Below are positions 1-5,581 of a stretch of 8,210 bases of DNA, piece by piece. Made by a program: the position numbers and the translations under genes. Below the pieces are notes generated by a model. That model saw only the letters and a program-made list of their open reading frames with translations, was not told the origin of the DNA and ran no database searches. Origin of the DNA: an uncultured Halomicronema sp. Its GTDB lineage: Bacteria; Cyanobacteriota; Cyanobacteriia; Phormidesmidales; Phormidesmidaceae. Position 1 is the first letter of the stretch. The number at the start of each line of letters is the position of its first letter. Location: positions 1 through 8,210 of the forward strand of contig CALCPB010000808.1 of NCBI GenBank assembly GCA_937897665.1, given 5' to 3'.

Positions 1-2
1 AG

Positions 3-140
3 CAGGTCACTGACAAACACATCACCGTTTTGGTCAGCGAAGTCGCCGCAGTTCAGTTCTATGAGAAATCAGGCACCGCGTCCGCTTCAGGTAAGCCACC
101 CGGATTTTTTGCCATGGCAGCGATGGATACTGACAAGTAG
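3..140 (+). CDS. C-terminal fragment of an unrecognised protein (5' end outside window)
   Basis: An open frame runs from the window edge to a TAG stop at 138-140 and encodes the last 45 residues of a protein. It starts QVTDKHITVLVSEV and ends AAMDTDK. The first part alternates hydrophobic and polar residues as a beta strand would, and the tail is Gly/Pro/Ala-rich. I do not recognise the family. The FYEKSG stretch faintly recalls the last conserved motif of GNAT acetyltransferases, but that is too little to call. The gene lies 81 bp upstream of the ABC ATPase on the same strand, so co-transcription is possible but unproven. Of the three + frames here, this one gives the most protein-like composition and stops just before the next gene's leader. 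Confidence 0.45.
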   Translation, partial: QVTDKHITVLVSEVAAVQFYEKSGTASASGKPPGFFAMAAMDTDK

Positions 141-213
141 TCTGTCAGAGTTCTGCTCAATCACGAGGGAAGGCTGACCTTGTTGTCCCTTAAATCTGAG
201 CTGCTTCAAACCT

Positions 214-221
214 AAGGAAGG
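214..221 (+). promoter_or_regulatory. Shine-Dalgarno-like AAGGAAGG before the ABC ATPase
   Basis: A purine-rich AAGGAAGG abuts the ATG at 222. Pairing through its first half (AAGGA) leaves about 3 nt of spacing, which is short but usable. It supports the ATG at 222 as the start, since the next in-frame ATG lies inside the Walker A region. Confidence 0.5.
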
Positions 222-905
222 ATGACTGAAACCGCGCTAACGCCTGACGGAGCACCTGCTGTCTGGGTAGATGACGTTTCATTTGCTTGGCCGTCAGCAG
301 CGCCTGTGCTGCAAGCCTGTTCGCTATCTGTGCGGCCAGGAGAGTTTTGCATGCTGTTGGGTGATAACGGTAGCGGCAAATCAACCCTTTTAAAGCTGCT
401 GACGGGGTTGCTGACGCCCCAACAGGGACAGGTCAACATCAACGGCACCTTCGGCTACGTGTTTCAAAACCCTGATCACCAATTGGTGATGCCAACGGTG
501 GGAGCCGATGTGGCCTTCGGCCTAGTCGGTGAACATTTGCCTTTGTCTACAGTGCGCGATCGCGTCTTTGAGGCTCTGTCAGCGGTCAACTTGGCTCATC
601 TGATTCGTCGACCGATCTATGCTCTGAGTGGCGGTCAAAAGCAGCGAGTAGCCATTGCGGGAGCGATCGCCCGCCATTGTGAAGTGCTGCTATTAGATGA
701 ACCGACAGCACTCCTTGACCCTGATAGTCAGATTGAACTCGTGACGCTGGTCAGCAGTTTAGTCAAAGCTCGTAACTTGACGGCACTCTGGGTAACGCAC
801 CGGCTGATTGAGCTGGATTACTGCGATCGCGCGGTGCTGCTGCGCGACGGGCACGTCATCGATCAGGGAGCACCTGACCGCTTACGCGCCGTTCTGGAAA
901 AGTAA
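222..905 (+). CDS. ECF/CbiO-type ABC transporter ATP-binding protein
   Basis: This 227-residue ATPase would hydrolyse ATP to drive a membrane transporter, most likely an energy-coupling-factor (ECF) type importer of a vitamin or metal. It is a complete nucleotide-binding domain: Walker A GDNGSGKST (residues 47-55), Q-loop FQNPDHQL (81-88), signature LSGGQKQR (135-142), Walker B VLLLDEPT (155-162), D-loop LLDPDS, and switch His193. The FQNPDHQL...PTVGADVAFG block is characteristic of EcfA/CbiO proteins. The length is slightly short for EcfA (about 270), with little C-terminal extension. No EcfT transmembrane partner or substrate-binding S protein is adjacent, so it probably works with subunits encoded elsewhere; the substrate cannot be read from the sequence. 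Three HIP1 octamers lie inside the gene (556, 663, 823). The family assignment is firm; the transport role is inferred. Confidence 0.9.
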   Translation: MTETALTPDGAPAVWVDDVSFAWPSAAPVLQACSLSVRPGEFCMLLGDNGSGKSTLLKLLTGLLTPQQGQVNINGTFGYVFQNPDHQLVMPTVGADVAFGLVGEHLPLSTVRDRVFEALSAVNLAHLIRRPIYALSGGQKQRVAIAGAIARHCEVLLLDEPTALLDPDSQIELVTLVSSLVKARNLTALWVTHRLIELDYCDRAVLLRDGHVIDQGAPDRLRAVLEK

Positions 906-968
906 ACCTTTTGAACATCTCAACCCGGATAAGACCTTGAGCCGTTGATTCTCGGCAGGAACGGGAAA

Positions 969-981
969 CGCTTGGCAAGCG
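969..981. repeat. Short perfect inverted repeat, CGCTT-GGC-AAGCG
   Basis: A 5-bp perfect stem with a 3-nt loop sits 64 bp after the ABC ATPase stop. There is no T-run directly after it, so it is not a convincing intrinsic terminator. A second weak inverted repeat (AGCTT 1009-1013 with AAGCT 1023-1027) encloses an AT-rich TTAATATTA that could be a -10 element, but no matching -35 is visible. Confidence 0.3.
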
Positions 982-1040
982 CTGCAGATGATGTGGGAAA
1001 AATAAGTTAGCTTAATATTACGAAGCTTTAAAGACCGCAG

Positions 1041-1117
1041 CAACATCATCGGTTGAGCGCTATGAAACCAGCCATCCCTCAGCCTTTACTCTTTGTAGAC
1101 GGATACAACATCATCGG
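1041..1117. repeat. 12-bp direct repeat CAACATCATCGG flanking the nuclease start
   Basis: CAACATCATCGG occurs exactly at 1041-1052, in the leader just before the possible TTG start, and again at 1106-1117, inside codons for the active-site YNIIG motif. The copies are 65 bp apart. They may be coincidental or regulatory. Confidence 0.5.
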
Positions 1118-1631
1118 CGCTTGGCCCGAACTCGCGCGACTGCGAGATAGCGAGGGGCTAGCGATTGCGCGCGATCAGCTGGTGGAAGCGCTGACCAATT
1201 ACAGTGCTTACCAGGGTTTTAGAACCCGTATTGTCTTTGATGCTTATAATCAGAAACACCCCAAGCTCCAAGAATCAGTGACCGATGATGTCCTCATTCA
1301 CTACACCGAGTTTGGCCAGACTGCTGACACCTGCATTGAGCGATGGTGTGCTGAGCTGCAGCGAGACGTGCGTTTTTTTAACTTGCGGCTCATTGTCGCG
1401 ACCTCTGACCAAGCTCACCGCCATACGGTGACTGGCTATGGGGCCGAGTGGATGTCAGCCCATCGGTTAGCCTTAGATATGCAGGAAGCGCTGCAGCAGG
1501 GGCGCAAAAATCACCGGTCTCAAGGGCGTCGCCAGTCAAAGCGACAAAAGACCGCACTCAAACCGGCAGTGCATGATCGACTTCGCGCCCTGCGCGCTCA
1601 GTTGGAACAACAGCCCAACACGGGTATGTGA
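1062..1631 (+). CDS. YacP/Rae1-like NYN-domain endoribonuclease
   Basis: A 189-residue protein of the NYN (PIN-like nuclease) family, YacP/Rae1 branch. Bacillus subtilis Rae1 is a ribosome-associated endoribonuclease that cleaves certain mRNAs during translation, and homologues are widespread in cyanobacteria and chloroplasts. Visible acidic motifs are FVDGYNIIGAW (D13), VFD (D60), YTEFGQTADTCIE (D89, E93) and VATSDQ (D116). Together they form the expected metal-binding acidic cluster. The conserved GYGAEWMSA follows at 126-133. The C-terminus is a basic stretch (148-165, rich in Arg/Lys) plus a short helix, plausible for RNA or ribosome binding. I chose the ATG at 1062. A TTG at 1053 is in frame and would add three residues, and neither start has a clear Shine-Dalgarno. 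The gene lies 156 bp from the ABC ATPase and 96 bp before tRNA-Asn. The family call is strong; the ribosomal role is by homology. Confidence 0.88.
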   Translation: MKPAIPQPLLFVDGYNIIGAWPELARLRDSEGLAIARDQLVEALTNYSAYQGFRTRIVFDAYNQKHPKLQESVTDDVLIHYTEFGQTADTCIERWCAELQRDVRFFNLRLIVATSDQAHRHTVTGYGAEWMSAHRLALDMQEALQQGRKNHRSQGRRQSKRQKTALKPAVHDRLRALRAQLEQQPNTGM

Positions 1632-1686
1632 CCGAGTTCAGCGCGAGGCCAAGAGAATCTTTCCACCAATCGGATATCAAAACCGG

Positions 1687-1716
1687 TTGCCAAACGTGAC
1701 GATATATCGTTAAGAT
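1687..1716 (+). promoter_or_regulatory. Candidate sigma-70-type promoter for tRNA-Asn
   Basis: TTGCCA (1687-1692, five of six matches to TTGACA) is followed after 18 bp by TAAGAT (1711-1716, four of six matches to TATAAT). This would start transcription near 1723, just ahead of the tRNA at 1728. A perfect 12-bp palindrome, ACGATATATCGT (1699-1710), fills most of the spacer. The call rests on consensus and position only. Confidence 0.4.
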
Positions 1717-1727
1717 AGGCTTCGCTA

Positions 1728-1799
<72 letters not shown>

Positions 1800-1816
1800 T
1801 TTAATTCAGGTCAACC

Positions 1817-2905
1817 TTAGTCAAATCGCCAATCTTGGTGCCAGCCTTGACCGCCAACTTCTAGTCCCGCGAGATCAGTGTTAGCCTGCACGATTAGCGT
1901 TTCAGGCTCGGTGCCCGCGTGCGATCGTGCCCACATTTCTAACTGCAATCTGCCGTGGGTGGTGTCCCAACATTCCCAGCGCAATCCTTTTAGGGTGGGC
2001 ACCTGCACCTGCGCTGGGGGCGACTTCGCCGTGCCATGCAAAACGATGCGATAGCGATGATCGTGGGCAGTCATCTGCCAGGTGCCCCAGGGGGTGACGT
2101 GCCAACGCATGGCTGTCTTCAGAGAACTCAGCGCAATGAGTTGACCACACCAGTGCACCCCGATTAGGCCCACCGTTTCAGTGCGTCCTAACACTTCCCG
2201 ACGGCCACCCACGGCGGTGAGAGCGAGATCAGGGGCATCGTCAAAGGCATTGGCCTGTAACCAAAACCAACGGTCAGGGAATGCCCCACCCCAGTTCTTT
2301 TCCGCATAGGTAGGAGCCTGCTGAAATTCGTAACGATGGCCCTGCCACTCAGCCCAGCCCGTCGCCCGTCCGTGAGCCATCAGCACTTGCCAACCGGGTT
2401 CAAAAATCGGCAGATACGACAGCCAGCCTGCCGTGGCCAACTGTGGTCCCTGACGATCGCCCCAGCCATCAACGGGCTCAATCACATAGTCCCACTGGGC
2501 GATCGCCCCGGTAGCCACATCTTCTAAGCGGCCTTGATGGTGGGTAGCGGTGACCTGATAGCCCTGTTGAATAGTCGCGGCAAAGTCAGCGGGCGACAGC
2601 GGATGAGCACCTTCAACAGACTGTGAGGTTGTTCCCCAATGACCTAGGCCCAGACGGTGAGGCCAAGCCCAAAAGCGGTTAACATCCGGCAGGTGACAGC
2701 AGAGATACCCTTCGTCAGGACCCAGGATCTGGGCATCCCCACCACTCAGCAACGACGAGCCCGCCGGATCATCAATGGAATACATGAAGGCGAAAGATTC
2801 ACCCACCTCCGGCAGCGTCACCCGAAAATACCACCCTTCAAAAAATCGATGATCGCCCCCCGGCCAGTGATAGCCGCTATGGGGCGTCCAAAAAAACTTA
2901 GACAT
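1817..2905 (-). CDS. vte1: Tocopherol cyclase (VTE1/slr1737 type)
   Basis: This enzyme closes the chromanol ring of tocopherols, converting 2,3-dimethyl-6-phytyl-1,4-benzoquinol to gamma-tocopherol (and the monomethyl quinol to delta-tocopherol), the last ring-forming step of vitamin E synthesis at photosynthetic membranes. At 362 residues it is about the length of Synechocystis slr1737. Family blocks are clear: TPHSGYHW (7-14), [13 protein letters not shown] (21-33), [12 protein letters not shown] (36-47), GGDAQILGP (55-63), LGHWG (87-91), [17 protein letters not shown] (157-173), [20 protein letters not shown] (200-219) and [10 protein letters not shown] (343-352). There is no signal peptide and no transmembrane span. 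The ATG at 2905-2903 overlaps the end of the upstream metallopeptidase gene by 8 nt, implying translational coupling. Plants carry the homologue in plastids. Confidence in function is high. Confidence 0.95.
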   Translation of the reverse strand: MSKFFWTPHSGYHWPGGDHRFFEGWYFRVTLPEVGESFAFMYSIDDPAGSSLLSGGDAQILGPDEGYLCCHLPDVNRFWAWPHRLGLGHWGTTSQSVEGAHPLSPADFAATIQQGYQVTATHHQGRLEDVATGAIAQWDYVIEPVDGWGDRQGPQLATAGWLSYLPIFEPGWQVLMAHGRATGWAEWQGHRYEFQQAPTYAEKNWGGAFPDRWFWLQANAFDDAPDLALTAVGGRREVLGRTETVGLIGVHWCGQLIALSSLKTAMRWHVTPWGTWQMTAHDHRYRIVLHGTAKSPPAQVQVPTLKGLRWECWDTTHGRLQLEMWARSHAGTEPETLIVQANTDLAGLEVGGQGWHQDWRFD

Positions 2906-3662
2906 CTACCCAACGCGGAACATATTGCCAGCCTTGTTTGAGGTCAATCTTGATCTGATCGAGATCAGGGCAATATTGCCGCACGAGCTGCCAAAATGCC
3001 TTGGAGTGATTCATGTGAACGGTATGACACAGCTCATGAATCAGCACGTAGTCGACTAAAGACGGCGGCAAGAACAGCAGCTTGTAGTTGAGGCTGATAG
3101 ACTGGCTTGACGAGCAGCTGCCCCAGCGCGTACTTTGGCCTCGCACAGTCAGGCGGCTGTAGGCGAGGTCACAGCGCTGGCTCGTTTTTTGCAACCAAGG
3201 AGACAGTTCCGCGCGGGCTTTACGCTGCAGCCAGCTGCGCAGCAGGTCGCGGCACGCCTCGGCATCGTCAACGGGGCCTCTGAGGGTGATTTCTCGGGGC
3301 TGGTTTTGCGTCAGAGCCAGGGTTGAGCCCTTAGAAGTTTGGTAGGTGACCGTCCAAATTTCGCCGCGTGATAGCAGTTCAAGGGTGGTGGGCTTATCAA
3401 CGCTGTGGTCGGCTGGCAGCGTATCGCGCTGCTGCTCAATGCGCTGCAGAGTTTTCGTAATCCAGCCCCGGCGGCGCTCTAAAATTTCGGGAATTTCAGT
3501 AGGGTTAAACCCCGGCGGTACGACGACCTCCAGCGTTCCTTGATAGGAAATCTTCAAAGAGACATGGCGGGCACGGCGGCTTTCGCGAACTTGATAGTTC
3601 GGCAGGGGGCTTTGATGATCACTCAAGGCAAACAAAGTGAGTTGCTGGACAATCTCTGGCAT
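2898..3662 (-). CDS. YgjP-like (DUF45/M48-type) zinc metallopeptidase
   Basis: A 254-residue, probably cytoplasmic protein of the YgjP/DUF45 (SprT-like, gluzincin) family. It shows the HELCH zinc motif at residues 209-213 (zinc ligands H209 and H213, catalytic E210), followed by HMNHSKAFW (216-224), where the downstream conserved His/Asn-His block of the family lies. Upstream is the hallmark TRWGSCSS (178-185). The N-terminal part carries the family's beta-rich [11 protein letters not shown]...LEVVVPPGF block (29-52). No signal peptide or membrane span is seen. The physiological substrate of this family is unknown to me. The stop codon lies inside the start of the tocopherol cyclase gene (8-nt overlap), and the gene starts 146 bp after the amidohydrolase stop on the same strand. 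A HIP1 octamer (3677-3684) sits just upstream of the ATG, and no strong Shine-Dalgarno is visible. The family is certain; the role is unknown. Confidence 0.9.
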   Translation of the reverse strand: MPEIVQQLTLFALSDHQSPLPNYQVRESRRARHVSLKISYQGTLEVVVPPGFNPTEIPEILERRRGWITKTLQRIEQQRDTLPADHSVDKPTTLELLSRGEIWTVTYQTSKGSTLALTQNQPREITLRGPVDDAEACRDLLRSWLQRKARAELSPWLQKTSQRCDLAYSRLTVRGQSTRWGSCSSSQSISLNYKLLFLPPSLVDYVLIHELCHTVHMNHSKAFWQLVRQYCPDLDQIKIDLKQGWQYVPRWVDV

Positions 3663-3808
3663 AGGGTATCGCAGTCGCGATCGCTCAAGGGTGAGTTTAT
3701 CGCTTTATTGAGGCAAAAGGAACCTAACAGAACAGTTCAAATGTATCATCAACGATAGTGGAAAGCCATCCTGTTTGCGCCGTGAATAAAGGTGGTAAAC
3801 GAGTCTGT

Positions 3809-5050
3809 TCACGCTGGGCGGATCGCGTCACTCAGCGTCTGCTGCAGATGGGTCTGAGCCACTATTTTGCCGCCTTTAAAGACCGTGCGACTCGGTGGCG
3901 CGGTCGCGATCGCCTCGGAAACGGAACCAGCCGCCAGCAGGACAAAATCAGCGGCGCGGCCAGGCGCGATGCCGTAATCGTGAATGCCGATAGCCTGAGC
4001 CGCATATTGGGTCGTCACGTTGAGACAAAACTCCTGTTGAGCCACGGTACCCAGCTGCAGCACCTGAGCCAGCAGCGTCCCCATTTTGAGCATGTCGCCA
4101 TCGCCAAAGGGAGTAAACAGGTTTTGAATATTGTTCGTCGCTGTCCCCACTGTGACCCCCCACTGGTGCAACTGGTGTAGCGGTGCAACGCCTCGCCGCA
4201 CGTTGTGAGTATCTCGACGAGCCATCATGTAGAGGTCTGCGGCGGGCAAGGCTAAAACCGCAATGCCCGCCGCGGCAAGATCAGCGGCGATCGCCTGTAG
4301 GTCAGCGGGCGGCAAACTTGCCAGCTTCGTCATATGACCCAGGCAGACGCGGCCTTGCCACTGGCGACGCTGGGTTTCAGCCATGACGAGCGGTAACTGC
4401 AATGGCTGATCGTCATCTAAAAAGTCGAGATGAAAGTCGACATCACAGTCATAGGCTTCGGCAATGTCAAAGATGATCTCGATGTTGCGACGAGGGTCTG
4501 GATCGACGTAGGGGGCAGAGCCGATAACGTTGCCACCCCAGTCCATGGCCTGTCGCAGGAGCGCCTCAGTGCCCGACTGGTTGGTAATTCCTTCTTGAGC
4601 AAAGACGGCCAGCTGTAAGGTCATGGCCGGTGCATAGGCTTTCTGTAGGGGCAACAGCGCTGTCATCGCAGTCAGTCCCAAAATCGGGTCAACTTCCACA
4701 TGGCAGCGCATGGCCGTCACGCCAAAGGCGATCGCGCGGTCCAGCACCCGACGGGCACGATGCTGAATATCTGCGACGGTGTACTCTGCTTTGAGACGCA
4801 GAGTGTTAGACAGCGCTTCGGCAAAGTCGCCGGTCTGAGCGGGCGATCGCGACAGCAAAAAGGCCTTATCTAAATGAATGTGAGCATCCACAAAACCGGG
4901 CACGAGCAGTTGCCCCTGAGCATCTAAGGTGGTTGGGGCCGCAACGGCGTCAGCTTGTACATGCGTAATTTGGCCATTGTGCCAGGCCACCGTCCACAGA
5001 CCGGGACGACCCACCAAGGCCACATTAGCGATCGCCGAGTCAACCATCAC
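3809..5050 (-). CDS. Cytosine-deaminase-like (CodA/AtzC-related) amidohydrolase
   Basis: A 413-residue amidohydrolase-superfamily TIM-barrel hydrolase related to cytosine deaminase and N-isopropylammelide hydrolase. Landmarks are the metal motif HIHLDK (H57, H59), FAQEGI (Q152, equivalent to the base-binding Gln156 of E. coli CodA), FHLDFLDDDQ (H207, equivalent to His214), GHMTKL (H239, equivalent to His246) and the C-terminal HDYGIAPGRAADFVLL typical of the family. By motif alignment the CodA catalytic Glu217 is F210, and the metal ligand Asp313 is N306 in ATNNIQNLFTPFG, so standard cytosine deamination is doubtful. The start is GTG at 5050 or the adjacent ATG at 5047; an AGGA at 5063-5060 lies 9 nt before the GTG. 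It is the first of three co-directional - strand genes, and its 5' end faces the divergent kinase gene. The substrate is unknown. Confidence 0.85.
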   Translation of the reverse strand: MMVDSAIANVALVGRPGLWTVAWHNGQITHVQADAVAAPTTLDAQGQLLVPGFVDAHIHLDKAFLLSRSPAQTGDFAEALSNTLRLKAEYTVADIQHRARRVLDRAIAFGVTAMRCHVEVDPILGLTAMTALLPLQKAYAPAMTLQLAVFAQEGITNQSGTEALLRQAMDWGGNVIGSAPYVDPDPRRNIEIIFDIAEAYDCDVDFHLDFLDDDQPLQLPLVMAETQRRQWQGRVCLGHMTKLASLPPADLQAIAADLAAAGIAVLALPAADLYMMARRDTHNVRRGVAPLHQLHQWGVTVGTATNNIQNLFTPFGDGDMLKMGTLLAQVLQLGTVAQQEFCLNVTTQYAAQAIGIHDYGIAPGRAADFVLLAAGSVSEAIATAPPSRTVFKGGKIVAQTHLQQTLSDAIRPA

Positions 5051-5058
5051 GGGCGTTA

Positions 5059-5064
5059 ATCCTC
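5059..5064 (-). promoter_or_regulatory. Shine-Dalgarno-like GAGGAT before the amidohydrolase
   Basis: Read on the - strand, GAGGAT ends about 9 nt before the GTG at 5050 and about 12 nt before the ATG at 5047. This spacing slightly favours the GTG as the start. Confidence 0.4.
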
Positions 5065-5399
5065 AGTCTCTGAACGCTGCTTACACCATCTGCCCGTCAC
5101 CCATCCTAGCTGAGGCTAACTGACCGGCATCCCTTGCCACATTTTTGAGCCGTCTGGAGGCTCTCGCCCAACTAGCCCTGCAGACCCGCTGCTAAAATCG
5201 GACTCCCCCAGCCCTGCTGGCATCGCAGAGAAGCTCAGGCGTTTGCCCGCACCATATCCCTAGAACAGACAATTTTCTGTCAGGATTGAGCAGCGCCAAG
5301 CCCCGCGATCAGGGAGGTAATTTTTGCACAGTTTCCTCTGGTGACAGGAGCCAGAGTCATCGCCTAGCGATAGAGAATCAGGCTTAAACCTGGAAACGG

Positions 5400-5486
5400 T
5401 CAGGCCAACACTGAAGCTGGTGAGCAGAGGGGCCAAAGGTTTGGCCTGAATGTAACAGATGGGTGATGTCAGCTTCAGCAAAGGTT
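5400..5486. repeat. Cluster of overlapping inverted repeats upstream of the kinase
   Basis: Four pairings share this segment. GGCCAAA (5431-5437) pairs with TTTGGCC (5440-5446) as a tight palindrome. TCAGGCCAA (5400-5408) is the perfect complement of TTGGCCTGA (5441-5449), so it competes for the same bases. CTGAAGCTG (5411-5419) is the perfect complement of CAGCTTCAG (5470-5478). CAAAGGTT is directly repeated at 5434-5441 and 5479-5486. The 5411/5470 stem can enclose the small hairpin, or form a pseudoknot with the 5400/5441 stem. The block ends about 95 bp before the kinase ATG. It could be a leader RNA switch, a small RNA or an operator; nothing in the sequence decides which. Confidence 0.55.
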
Positions 5487-5581
5487 ATGGTGAAGTTCGA
5501 GTGCATCAGTAATTGTCATCAGTCGTCCTGTCAGCCATTGATTTTGCCCCTCTGACGGACTTGCCCCCTGCCCCGTAAATC

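Larger units (their letters stand above)
5051..5581. other. Divergent intergenic region rich in inverted repeats
   Basis: This 531-bp stretch holds no credible gene. It separates the amidohydrolase (- strand) and kinase (+ strand) genes and must carry both promoters, but I find no good -35/-10 pair for either. It contains several short perfect inverted repeats: GAGCC/GGCTC (5147-5163), CCAGC-CCT-GCTGG (5208-5220), ACAGA/TCTGT (5265-5280), CTCTGG/CCAGAG (5336-5356), and the larger cluster at 5400-5486 described separately. None is followed by a clear T-run on either strand, so they are not ordinary intrinsic terminators. Confidence 0.6.

Noticed and set aside
2657..2941. 94-residue + strand reading frame opposite tocopherol cyclase
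   Set aside because: It is the antisense shadow of a conserved gene and shows no family motif.
3758..4180. 140-residue + strand reading frame opposite the amidohydrolase
   Set aside because: It is the complement of a well-supported amidohydrolase coding region and has low-complexity, unprotein-like composition.
5147..5163. GAGCC/GGCTC hairpin next to TTTTT as an intrinsic terminator
   Set aside because: The T-run precedes the hairpin on the + strand and becomes an A-run on the - strand, so neither direction gives a hairpin followed by U's.
5260..5481. 73-residue reading frame on the - strand in the intergenic region
   Set aside because: No recognisable motif, no Shine-Dalgarno, and it spans the inverted-repeat cluster; more likely noncoding.
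5511..5541. TTGTCA plus CATTGA as a kinase promoter
   Set aside because: The -35 is fair and the spacing about 17 bp, but the -10 matches the consensus at only about two positions.
5051..5581. CRISPR array or tandem repeat in the intergenic region
   Set aside because: The repeats are short inverted pairs of different sequence, with no regular repeat-spacer periodicity.
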